This document shows, one piece after another, positions 1 through 7,746 of a DNA stretch of 64,000 nt. The stretch's first letter is position 1. Every line of letters begins with the position of its first letter. The position numbers and the translations under genes were made by a program. This stretch comes from JADJNY01 sp046349615. GTDB taxonomy: Bacteria; Planctomycetota; UBA1135; GCA-002686595. The notes under the pieces are model-generated. The model was not told the origin of the DNA. It saw only the letters and a list, made by a program, of their open reading frames with translations, and searched no databases. The stretch covers positions 62,001 through 126,000 of the forward strand of contig JAXMBZ010000009.1 of assembly GCA_046349615.1 (NCBI GenBank), written 5' to 3'.

Positions 1-409
1 GGCGTTCGGCGAGCGGCGCGAGCACCCAGATCGCCCACGCGTTCATCGCGAGGTGGAGCAGGCCGTAGTGCACGAACGCCGCGCTGACGAGGCGCCACCA
101 CTCGCCCGCGGCGATCGCGGGCCCGTGGTTCGCGCCGAAGCGCAGACCGTCCTCCGCCGTCGGCTCGACCGCGGACACGCCGTGGACGACGGCCCACAGG
201 AACCACAGCACGTTGAGCGCGATGAGCACGACGCCGGCGTGGGCGCGCTCCGGACTCCAGAGCACGAAGCGCTCGGGCTCGGCGCTCGCGCTGCTCGGGC
301 TCGAAGCGTTGCCGTCGCCGAGCGGACCGGGCTCCGCGCTCGACGCATCCTCGCCCCACGGAGGCGGCGCGGGCGGCGGTGCGCTCGGATCGGGATCGTT
401 CGTCGTCAT
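1..409 (-). CDS. Rhomboid-family intramembrane serine protease, N-terminal part (cut by window edge)
   Basis: The frame is open from an ATG at 409 to the window edge, so only about 136 residues are visible. An acidic, Pro/Ser/Ala-rich cytoplasmic tail of about 45 residues is followed by a first hydrophobic helix (VLIALNVLWFLWAVVHG). Next comes the rhomboid signature region, with GEWWRLVSAAFVH followed by GLLHLAMN, matching the family's WR...F.H....HL..N pattern. The catalytic GxSG serine and the second His lie beyond the edge, so activity cannot be judged. The start codon overlaps the stop of the carbonic-anhydrase-like gene (ATGA), so translation is probably coupled. The family assignment is good; the substrate is unknown. 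Confidence 0.85.
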   Translation of the reverse strand, partial: MTTNDPDPSAPPPAPPPWGEDASSAEPGPLGDGNASSPSSASAEPERFVLWSPERAHAGVVLIALNVLWFLWAVVHGVSAVEPTAEDGLRFGANHGPAIAAGEWWRLVSAAFVHYGLLHLAMNAWAIWVLAPLAER

Positions 410-909
410 GACGCGTGCGCCGCTCCGCCGACGTCGTCGAACACGACGACCTCGTCGACCAGCGCGGCGAAGACGCAGCGTACCGTGTAGCGCGGGTGCG
501 CGGCCAGGATCCGCGCGCGCGCCGTCTGCAGGTCGGCGAGCTGGAGCGCGCGCAGCTCCTCGACCTTCTTCCCGGGATGCTTCAGCGCGTAGTACGCGCA
601 TCCGTGGTGCGCGACGAGCCACACGGAGTGGAGGTCGTGCGCCGTCGAGAAGAGCCGCATCGCCTGCTCGAAGACGCGCGCTTCGTCGAACGAGCTCGTC
701 CACGGATCGACGCACGCGGGCCCGCCGGGGATCGCGAAGAGGTCGGCGCGCTCGCTGACTTCGTGGCGCACGAACTCCTCGATCTGCGCGTGGAAGCGGC
801 CGTCGGAACAACAGACGACGAGCGTCTCGGGCCGCTCCGGCGACCAGCGCTCGAGCGCGCGGTACGCGGGCCGCGCGTTGGGATCGTCGGGCGGACGCGT
901 CGAGCTCAT
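406..909 (-). CDS. Beta-carbonic-anhydrase-like zinc protein
   Basis: This 167-residue protein carries the metal-binding pattern of beta-carbonic anhydrases. Residues 33-38 read CCSDGR, giving the Cys ligand and the Asp-Arg pair, and residues 101-104 read HHGC, giving the HxxC ligands. The enzyme family interconverts CO2 and bicarbonate in the cytoplasm. The protein is shorter than typical 200-220 residue enzymes and its middle is divergent, so it may be one of the carbonic-anhydrase-like proteins of unproven activity. It lies upstream of, and overlaps by four bases, the rhomboid protease gene. The start is the first ATG of the frame, and a plus-strand gene diverges 171 bases away. Confidence 0.8.
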   Translation of the reverse strand: MSSTRPPDDPNARPAYRALERWSPERPETLVVCCSDGRFHAQIEEFVRHEVSERADLFAIPGGPACVDPWTSSFDEARVFEQAMRLFSTAHDLHSVWLVAHHGCAYYALKHPGKKVEELRALQLADLQTARARILAAHPRYTVRCVFAALVDEVVVFDDVGGAAHAS

Positions 910-1080
910 GCGGCCGAGCTTCGCATGCCCGTCGCGCGCGAGACAAGCGAGTGAGCGTGGTTCGTGCGAGCACCTTCCTCGACCTCGGCTCGCGAAGGCG
1001 ATCCTCGTCTTCTCACCGTGCTCCGCCCGCCTCGTTCGTTGCTACGATGCGCGCTCGTCCCACGCACACCGAGACCCGCG

Positions 1081-1761
1081 ATGACCACGAAGACCGAGCT
1101 CCTCCCCTGCGTCGAAGTCGGCCCCAAGGGCCCCGCGAAGGCCGCCGTGATCTGGATGCACGGCCTCGGCGCGGACGGCCACGACTTCGAGCCGATCGTG
1201 CCGCAGCTCGGGCTCGACCCGCGCGCCGCCGTGCGCTTCGTGTTCCCGCACGCGCCGTCGATCCCGGTGACGCTGAACGGCGGCTACGTGATGCCCGCCT
1301 GGTACGACATCAAGGACGCCGACCTGAAGAACCGCCACGACGAGCAGGGCATCCGCGCGAGCGCGAAGAAGATCGAGGCGCTGATCGCGCGCGAGGTCGA
1401 GCGCGGCGTGCCGACGCGCCGCATCGTGCTCGCGGGCTTCTCGCAAGGCGGCGCGATGGCGGTGCACGTGGCGCTGCGTCACGCGCAACCGCTCGCGGGG
1501 TTGATGGCGCTGTCGACGTACCTCGTGTGCGGCGATTCGATCGAGGCGGAGCTCTCGGCGGCGAACCGCGGGCTCCCCACGTTCTGCGCGCACGGCACGG
1601 AGGACCCGATGGTGCGCTACGAGCGCGGCGTCGCGCTGAAGCAGCGGTTGATCGCGCTCGGGTGCGACGTGACGTGGCGCGAGTACGCGATGCCGCATGC
1701 GGTGTGCATGGAGGAGATCGCGGAGATCGGGGAGTGGTTGAGGGTAAGGCTCGCGGAGTGA
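1081..1761 (+). CDS. Alpha/beta hydrolase, carboxylesterase / acyl-protein thioesterase type
   Basis: This 226-residue cytoplasmic alpha/beta hydrolase resembles the EstB and lysophospholipase/acyl-protein thioesterase family. The oxyanion-side motif HGLGADGHDF is at residues 27-36. The nucleophile elbow GFSQGG puts the serine at 121, Asp175 lies in GTEDPM, and His206 lies in MPHAV, so the triad is complete. The length is normal for the family, and the protein has no signal peptide or lipobox. The ATG at 1081 was chosen because family similarity begins a few residues later (LLPCVEVGP); the in-frame codons upstream look non-coding. The family hydrolyses short-chain esters or thioesters; the true substrate is unknown. 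Confidence 0.9.
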   Translation: MTTKTELLPCVEVGPKGPAKAAVIWMHGLGADGHDFEPIVPQLGLDPRAAVRFVFPHAPSIPVTLNGGYVMPAWYDIKDADLKNRHDEQGIRASAKKIEALIAREVERGVPTRRIVLAGFSQGGAMAVHVALRHAQPLAGLMALSTYLVCGDSIEAELSAANRGLPTFCAHGTEDPMVRYERGVALKQRLIALGCDVTWREYAMPHAVCMEEIAEIGEWLRVRLAE

Positions 1762-1767
1762 GCGGGC

Positions 1768-1781
1768 GGGAGCATGCTCCC
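1768..1781. terminator. Short palindrome after the esterase gene
   Basis: A perfect 14-base palindrome, GGGAGCATGCTCCC, begins six bases after the esterase stop codon. It can form a short hairpin but has no T run, so its role as a terminator is only plausible. Confidence 0.35.
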
Positions 1782-1843
1782 AAGCCAGCGTGGACGACGA
1801 ACGCGCGCGCCCTCGCCACGGACTGGTACGCCGCGGTCGTGAG

Positions 1844-1894
1844 GTGTACACACCGCGAGCAGATTGACGGTCAATCTGCTCGCGACCTGTACAC
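1844..1894. repeat. Long near-perfect inverted repeat
   Basis: Two arms of about 25 bases meet almost without a loop. The inner 12 bases of each arm (GAGCAGATTGAC and its complement) are perfect. The outer seven (GTGTACA and its complement) are also perfect, with a short mismatch between. No T run follows. The element lies 83 bases after the esterase stop and 70 bases before the next start. It could be a bidirectional terminator, a protein-binding palindrome or the trace of a mobile element. Confidence 0.7.
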
Positions 1895-1963
1895 GCCCCC
1901 TCCACCGGACCTCCCTCCCACGAACCACCTCGATTCCGGAATCGTGCCCGGAGAGCGCGGATC

Positions 1964-2338
1964 ATGAAGCCCATGTCGCCGACACGCGCTCGCTCCTTCG
2001 CGTTCATCGATCTGCTCGCCCATCGACGGAGGGTGCGCCTTGCGGCTGGCCTGCCGGCGGAGCTCTCACCTGGAGAGGCCGAGTCCGGGTCGATGCCCTT
2101 GCCGGACGCACTGCTCCTTCTCGAGGGCGAGCAGGGGAGCGCCTTCTTGGATGGAATCACTGGAGCCGGAGCTGGGAGCGGCGACGACTGGTTCCCGAAC
2201 GTCGAGGAGGCGCTCGCGGCGGCTGCGGAAGAGTATGGAACGGCGTTGAGTTCGTGGCGTGAGTTGCCCGTCGACGTCACGAGCCCGTACGAATACGTGC
2301 TCGCACTTTGGGCGCGGGAACGGGGAGCGAGCGCGTGA
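1964..2338 (+). CDS. Hypothetical protein, 124 residues
   Basis: I do not recognise this protein. It starts at an ATG with MKPMSPTRARS, has no signal peptide or membrane segment, and is acidic and Ala/Glu-rich in its second half (WFPNVEEALAAAAEEYG). It ends in a Trp/Arg-containing tail. Codon usage is plausible but less GC-biased at third positions than neighbouring genes. It sits between a long inverted repeat and the remnant of a DUF4143 ATPase, a small accessory-like island, so it may be a passenger gene or itself degraded. Confidence 0.5.
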   Translation: MKPMSPTRARSFAFIDLLAHRRRVRLAAGLPAELSPGEAESGSMPLPDALLLLEGEQGSAFLDGITGAGAGSGDDWFPNVEEALAAAAEEYGTALSSWRELPVDVTSPYEYVLALWARERGASA

Positions 2339-2362
2339 TGACGGGAGCGCGACGCGCTCCGA

Positions 2363-2773
2363 TCAACCATCACTCTTCAACTCCAGCTGCAGCACAAGCT
2401 GCGCGAGCCGCTCGAGAACGAGGAACGCGGCGCGCTGCTCGAGACGCTGGTGCTGCACGAGCTGCGCGCGTGGATGTCGATCGCGAACCTGGGCGGCGAG
2501 CTCGCCTACTGGAGCACGCCGACCAGGAAGGAGGTCGACTTCGTGTGGACGCGCGGCAAGACGGCGGTCGGCATCGAGGTCAAGGCGAGCAAGACATGGC
2601 GCCCGGAGTTCGGCGTGCCGCTGCGCGAGATGGAGTCGGAGGGCGTGGTGCAGCGCGCGTTCGGCGTGTATCTCGGGAAGGAGCGGTTGAAGTTGGGGAA
2701 TGCGCTCGTGCTGCCGCTGGTGGAGTTCTTGCGCGATTTGCACGCGGGGAAGGTGCTCTGGCGGAAGACGTGA
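2363..2773 (+). pseudogene. C-terminal remnant of a DUF4143-type AAA ATPase
   Basis: The frame reads into ERGALLETLVLHELRAW, then YWSTPTRKEVDFVW and later GIEVKASK. This is the order found in the C-terminal DUF4143 domain of prokaryotic AAA ATPases, whose restriction-endonuclease-like core uses the EVDF...EVK residues. The whole N-terminal P-loop ATPase half, usually about 250-300 residues, is missing, because the sequence upstream has no matching frame. A GTG at 2450 could start a 107-residue product, but the coding similarity clearly extends before it. I call it a truncated, probably non-functional leftover of a mobile or defence-associated ATPase gene. Confidence 0.65.
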
Positions 2774-2901
2774 ACCGAGCCCCAGGCAGTTCGTGGTGAG
2801 AACGAGCTCGAGGTTCCGAGCCGGGCGCGGCTCGTTCATCACTGGAGCCAGGCATCAGGCGCAAGCGCGGGGCGGGAGCCCGATGGACCGGAGGTAGGCA
2901 G

Positions 2902-3609
2902 CTACGGCACCGACTTCGCGGCGCCATCGCGTCGTGTGCGCCGGAGGCCGATCGCGAGCAGCACGAGTGGGAGGATCGTCCCGAGCACGATCGCCGACCA
3001 GGGCGTCGTCGGGCGGTAGGAGAGTGCGCCCCACATCGTCTGGGGCTCGACCCACCTCGCGGCCACGAGAGCGGCCACGCTCGGCAGGGCGAGCAGGAAG
3101 AGACTCGCGGCCATCGTGGCGATGGGATGCGCGCGGAGGCGCTCGAGTACCCCGCTGGCGATTCGACGACGACCCAAGGCGAGGACGAGCGCGATGATCA
3201 GAACGCTCGAGAGGTTCGTCGCGATCAGGCTCGCCGACGTCCCCCACTGACCCTCCGAACCGAATGCGGTGGATGCAGCCAGCATCAGGAGAACCGGCAC
3301 ATCGACCAACGGTCGCAAGACGAGAGCTCCGGCGGCACCGAGGAGCACGAGGGCGCTCGGATCCTGCCAGCGCGCACGCCCGTCGCCGTTCTCGAACTCG
3401 TTCACCAGTTCGCGCGCCGACCCCATGCGACGTGCCGCCACGAGGACGGCCTCGTCCGGCGTGAGCTTGCCAGCGAGCAGTTCACGGGCGGACCTCGACA
3501 CGTGGTCGGACAGTTCGTCGAGTTCGTCGTTCGACAGACCGCGCACGCTCGCACGCCAAGTCGTCACCGCCACGTCGATGTCTCGATCGTTCTTTCCACT
3601 GTGTTCCAT
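2902..3609 (-). CDS. Membrane protein with permease-prefix-like N-terminus, partner of PadR
   Basis: This 235-residue protein has a soluble N-terminal helical region of about 95 residues (LSNDELDELSDHVSRSARELLAGKL...). It resembles the permease prefix / HAAS domain that accompanies PadR regulators. Four to five hydrophobic segments follow, and the tail is basic (LRRTRRDG). The ATG at 3609 lies 11 bases after the PadR stop, so the two genes are almost certainly one operon. PadR-linked proteins of this type are thought to be sensors or transport accessory proteins in the inner membrane. No catalytic motif is visible, and the substrate is unknown. Confidence 0.75.
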   Translation of the reverse strand: MEHSGKNDRDIDVAVTTWRASVRGLSNDELDELSDHVSRSARELLAGKLTPDEAVLVAARRMGSARELVNEFENGDGRARWQDPSALVLLGAAGALVLRPLVDVPVLLMLAASTAFGSEGQWGTSASLIATNLSSVLIIALVLALGRRRIASGVLERLRAHPIATMAASLFLLALPSVAALVAARWVEPQTMWGALSYRPTTPWSAIVLGTILPLVLLAIGLRRTRRDGAAKSVP

Positions 3610-3620
3610 GTGTACTCCGT

Positions 3621-3956
3621 TCACGTGGGGCCGAGTCCAAGGACGCGTTCGATCACTCCGTGCACCTCGAGCCAGGCTGCGCGTTCGACTTCGAGTGCGC
3701 GTCGGCCGCTGGCGCGCAGTCGGTAGTACTTGCGGCGCCGCCCCGTGTCTGGCGCGGCGCGCCAACGCGCTTCGATGAGACCCTCGGCCTCCAATCGATG
3801 TAGCACCGGGTAGAGCATCCCCTCACTCCACGCGAGGACTCCTCCGGACTGCTCACGGATCTCTTCGATCAAGGCGTAGCCGTAGCTCTCGCCACGCGCG
3901 AGCAGGGCAAGCACGAGCGGCCGCGCCGAGGCGGCGACAAGGTCCTTCGAGGCCAT
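3621..3956 (-). CDS. PadR-family transcriptional regulator
   Basis: This 111-residue protein is a typical PadR winged-helix regulator. Residues 13-30 (PLVLALLARGESYGYALI) and SEGMLYPVLHRLEAEGLI form the recognition region, followed by the wing, which reads GRRRKYYRLRASGRRAL. The length matches subfamily 2 members that lack a long C-terminal coiled domain. The start is the ATG at 3956, because family similarity begins there and a -10 box lies only six bases upstream. A palindromic site in its own promoter predicts autorepression. The next gene encodes the membrane partner. Confidence 0.92.
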   Translation of the reverse strand: MASKDLVAASARPLVLALLARGESYGYALIEEIREQSGGVLAWSEGMLYPVLHRLEAEGLIEARWRAAPDTGRRRKYYRLRASGRRALEVERAAWLEVHGVIERVLGLGPT

Positions 3957-3962
3957 GGCCGG

Positions 3963-3992
3963 ATGATACCTTGCACTTCTAGGTATACGCAA
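3963..3992 (-). promoter_or_regulatory. padR promoter with overlapping operator palindrome
   Basis: On the minus strand a -35 box TTGCGT (3987-3992) and a -10 box TATCAT (3963-3968) are 18 bases apart. The inverted repeat ATACCT-N9-AGGTAT (3966-3986) fills the spacer and overlaps the -10 box. The -10 box ends six bases before the padR ATG, so the transcript should begin at or next to the start codon. PadR proteins typically bind such palindromes in their own promoters; binding here is inferred. Confidence 0.65.
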
Positions 3993-4186
3993 GAGGCGCG
4001 TGGCTCACTCGTCCGTGAAGGTCCCAGGGGTACGGTACCGCGACCGTTCTTCCCTGCCGGCTGGAGCGGGTGGAGTGTCGCAGAAGTCCTTGCCTTCGCT
4101 GCGGAAGCGGCTCGGGCGCCGACGCTTGCATCCGATGCCTGGGCCAGGAAAGGGGGCACTCGGCCGTGCACCCCGTCCGACACGCC

Positions 4187-6955
4187 TCACGTCCTCCGAC
4201 TCGGCCCCTTCCGCACCGCCGGCGCGTTCCACGGGTCGTCGGGCCACGCGTGCTTGGGGTAGCGCGCCCGCAGCTCTTTGCGCACGTCCTGGTACGCGCC
4301 GTTCCAAAAGCTCGCCAGGTCTTCCGTCACCTGTTGCGGCCGGTAGTTCGGCGCGAGCAGGTGCAGCACGACCTTCACTCGCCCGCCCGCGATGCGCGGC
4401 GTGTCGGCGAGGCCGAAGACCTCTTGGATGCGCACCGCCAGCGCCGGCGCGCGGCCTTCCGCGTAGTCGAGCGTGATCCAGCTCCCGCTCGGCACCTGCA
4501 GGCGTTCGGGCGCTTCCTTCTCGAGGAGCTGCTGCTCCTTCCAATCGAGTTGCTGCTTCAGGAGCTCGATCCAGTTGCGTCTGCGCGCGTCGTCGAAGCT
4601 CTTGCAGCCGTGCAACAGCTCGCCGAGGTGCGCGCGCAGCCACGCGTCGTCGAAGCGCGGCAGTTCTGCGTCGGGCATCCAGCTCGCGAGCGACCGCACG
4701 CGCGCCAGGAAGTTCGCGAGCTTCGCGTCCGACAGTGGGATCAGGCGCGCGAGGTCCGTGCCTGCGGCTTCCGCCAGCGCTCGACCCGCGAGCTCGTCGT
4801 CGATCTGGCCCGTCGGCGCTTCCTCGAGCACCAGGTCCTCGAAGTATTTGCGCCGCACCGCGAACACGCGCTCCTTCTCCTTGTCGAACGCGACCTCGTC
4901 CGCGACGCGCACGCGGTCGCGCGCGAGCCACTCGTGCTCGATCGCGGACGCGAGGCGCACCGTCGCCTCCGCGCGCTCGCCGCGCCGGCCGCCGTCGAGC
5001 TCGGCGCACACGAAGAGCTCGTGGTCCATCACGGCGCTCTCGTCCGCGAGCCGCACGCCGCGCCCGCCGAGCATCACGGCGCGCCGATCGCCCTCCGCGC
5101 GACGCCGCGCGACGCGGTCGGGCCACGCGGCGAGGACGCAGCGCAGGAAGTCCTCCTCGACGGTCGCGGAGAGCTCGATCGGCGCGTTCGCGCTCTTCGG
5201 CACGTCGTCGCGTCGGCGCGCGTCGTCCTTCGAGCGCGTGGAGGGATCCGTGTTCCCGGACTTGATTGGGCGCACATCCTGCTTCGTGTGCTCCGCGGGG
5301 CCGCGGTCTGCGGCGCCCCCCGAACCGGTGGAGGGCGTGAGCTCGGCCGAGCCCGCTCCCGCTCCGCTGTCGGTCGCCCATCGCGCTCCCCGCCCAAACG
5401 CCCGCTCGCTCTCGCGCGCGAGTTGATCCGCGGCGCGCAGCACGAAGCGCGCGGCGCTCGCGTTGAGCTCGCCGACGAGCGAATTGCGCGCGCCGTGCTG
5501 CTCGAAGTCCTCGAGCGCCACCACGCGGTCGAGCAGGTCCGAGTCGGAGTGGTGCTTGTTCGCGCCGCGCCCCGCTTGCAGCACACCGCGCCGCGGCGCG
5601 CGCAGGAACGGGTCGCGCTCGCTGAGCAGCGCTCCCGCGACGGCGCACCAGCTCGCGCAGTCGCGCCGCGCGCCTTCGAGCAAGAGGCGCGCGATGCGCG
5701 GGTGCGACGGGACGCGCGCGAGGGCGCGGCCGACGTCGGTCAACCCTCGCGGATCGAGCGCGCCGAGCCGCGCGAGGAGCTCGAGCGCCTGCTCCAACGC
5801 CGCTTCCGCCGGCGCTTCGAACCACGGGAACCCTCGCACGTCGCGCTCGCCGAACGACAGGAGCTGCAGCACCGGCCCCGCGAGGTCGACGCGCCGGATC
5901 TCCGGGTCCGTCTCCTCGTCGAGCGAGCGCTGCGTCGCCGCGGTCCACAACCGCAGCGTGACGCCGGGCTCCGTGCGGCCCGCGCGGCCCGCGCGTTGGT
6001 CGGCGGACGCGCGCGAGATGCGCTCGAGCTCCAACCGGTCGAGACCGACGCCGGGATCGAAGCGCATCACGCGCGCCAACCCCGAATCGACGACCGCGGT
6101 GACGCCGTCGATCGTCACGCTCGTCTCCGCGACGTTCGTCGCGAGCACGATCTTGCGCTTCGAACCACGCCGCAGCACCGCGTCCTGTTCCTCGGGCGGC
6201 AGGTCGCCGTAGAGCTCGTGGAGCGCGAGGCCGTTGCGCTGTGCGAAGCCCGCGAGCTCGTCGCTCGTGCGCTTGATCTCCCCCACGCCCGGCAGGAACG
6301 CGAGCACGTCGCCGCGCGTGTTCGCGAGCACGCGCTGCACGCCCGCAGCGACCTGCGCGGGCACGGGACGATCGTCCTCGCGCTCCAAGTGCTCGATCGT
6401 CACCGGATGGAGCCGGCCTTCGCTCTCGACGATCGGCGCGCCGCCGAGCCACTCCGCGACGCGCTTCGTCGCGATCGTCGCCGACATGACGACGAGCTTC
6501 AGGTCGGGCCGCGCCTCGAGCTGCACCTTGCGCGCGAGCGCGAGAGCGAGATCCGTGTCGAGGTTGCGCTCGTGGAACTCGTCGAACACGAGCACGCCGA
6601 CGCGCTCCAGGAACGGATCGTCCTGCAGCATGCGCACGAGCAGGCCCTCGGTGACGACGAGGATCTTCGTGCGCGGCGACGCGACGCGATCGAAGCGCAC
6701 GTGGAAGCCGACCTCGCCGCCGAGCTCGACGTTGCGCTCTTGCGCCATCCTCCGCGCCGCCGCGCGCGCCGCGATGCGCCGCGGCTCGAGCATGACGACT
6801 TGCCTCGAACCCGCGAGCCCCGCATCGAGCACCGCCGGCGGCACGCGCGTCGTCTTCCCCGCACCCGTCGGCGCGCGCAGCACGGCGCACGGATTCGCCT
6901 TCAACGCCGCGAGCAACTCGGGCAGGACGACGTCGATCGGGAGCGGTTGAAGCAT
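4187..6955 (-). CDS. hrpB: ATP-dependent RNA helicase HrpB
   Basis: This 922-residue protein has the DEAH/RHA helicase order. Walker A is APTGAGKTT (residues about 29-37), the Walker B / DEAH-box region is VFDEFHERN, motif III is MSAT, and motif VI is QRAGRAGR. The HrpB-specific C-terminal domains follow and end in a PDDPWNA tail, typical of HrpB. An insert of about 75 residues at roughly 535-610 is low-complexity and contains PSTGSGG; it separates conserved blocks that adjoin in relatives. The ATG at 6955 gives MLQPLPID, the usual HrpB start. HrpB is a DExH helicase of poorly known RNA function. Confidence 0.93.
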   Translation of the reverse strand: MLQPLPIDVVLPELLAALKANPCAVLRAPTGAGKTTRVPPAVLDAGLAGSRQVVMLEPRRIAARAAARRMAQERNVELGGEVGFHVRFDRVASPRTKILVVTEGLLVRMLQDDPFLERVGVLVFDEFHERNLDTDLALALARKVQLEARPDLKLVVMSATIATKRVAEWLGGAPIVESEGRLHPVTIEHLEREDDRPVPAQVAAGVQRVLANTRGDVLAFLPGVGEIKRTSDELAGFAQRNGLALHELYGDLPPEEQDAVLRRGSKRKIVLATNVAETSVTIDGVTAVVDSGLARVMRFDPGVGLDRLELERISRASADQRAGRAGRTEPGVTLRLWTAATQRSLDEETDPEIRRVDLAGPVLQLLSFGERDVRGFPWFEAPAEAALEQALELLARLGALDPRGLTDVGRALARVPSHPRIARLLLEGARRDCASWCAVAGALLSERDPFLRAPRRGVLQAGRGANKHHSDSDLLDRVVALEDFEQHGARNSLVGELNASAARFVLRAADQLARESERAFGRGARWATDSGAGAGSAELTPSTGSGGAADRGPAEHTKQDVRPIKSGNTDPSTRSKDDARRRDDVPKSANAPIELSATVEEDFLRCVLAAWPDRVARRRAEGDRRAVMLGGRGVRLADESAVMDHELFVCAELDGGRRGERAEATVRLASAIEHEWLARDRVRVADEVAFDKEKERVFAVRRKYFEDLVLEEAPTGQIDDELAGRALAEAAGTDLARLIPLSDAKLANFLARVRSLASWMPDAELPRFDDAWLRAHLGELLHGCKSFDDARRRNWIELLKQQLDWKEQQLLEKEAPERLQVPSGSWITLDYAEGRAPALAVRIQEVFGLADTPRIAGGRVKVVLHLLAPNYRPQQVTEDLASFWNGAYQDVRKELRARYPKHAWPDDPWNAPAVRKGPSRRT
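5230..5400 (-). repeat. REP-like insert inside hrpB
   Basis: This stretch encodes the extra low-complexity segment of HrpB. At 5320-5335 it contains CCGAACCGGTGGAGGG, which reads as PSTGSG in one strand and PEPVEG in the other. That pair of readings is characteristic of REP-like short repeats that have inserted in frame into genes of several environmental bacteria. The local composition is less constrained than the surrounding helicase. The limits are approximate. Confidence 0.4.
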
Positions 6956-7020
6956 GGGCGAACGCGTACTGTAGCGAGCGAAGCGCCCCACGCGCCGAGC
7001 CCCGCGCTACGCTCTCGCGC

Positions 7021-7602
<582 letters not shown>

Positions 7603-7654
7603 CACCGGAGGACGCGGCGCACCGCGCCGAGCTCACGCTCGCGAACGCGCTCTC

Positions 7655-7746
7655 GCGCGTCACCGCGCCGCGGCCACGCTGGGTTCGGCTCCCGCGTCAC
7701 CGCACCGCGGCCACGCTGGCCTCGGCTCGCGCGTCACCGCGCCGCG
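7655..7746. repeat. Tandem repeat, 37-base unit, about 2.5 copies
   Basis: Two 37-base units (7655-7691 and 7692-7728) differ at only a few positions, and a partial third copy runs to about 7746. The partial copy includes the stop codon and last codons of the minus-strand gene that ends at 7734. The array therefore looks like a duplication of that gene's 3' end and downstream sequence. It fills most of the space between two convergent genes. Confidence 0.75.

Noticed and set aside
964..1080. N-terminal extension of the esterase
   Set aside because: The 39 extra residues are Arg/Ser/Pro-rich and do not match the family, whose similarity begins just after the ATG at 1081.
2308..2799. Alternative 163-codon plus-strand frame over the DUF4143 remnant
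   Set aside because: It has no recognisable domain, whereas the overlapping frame matches the DUF4143 C-terminus.
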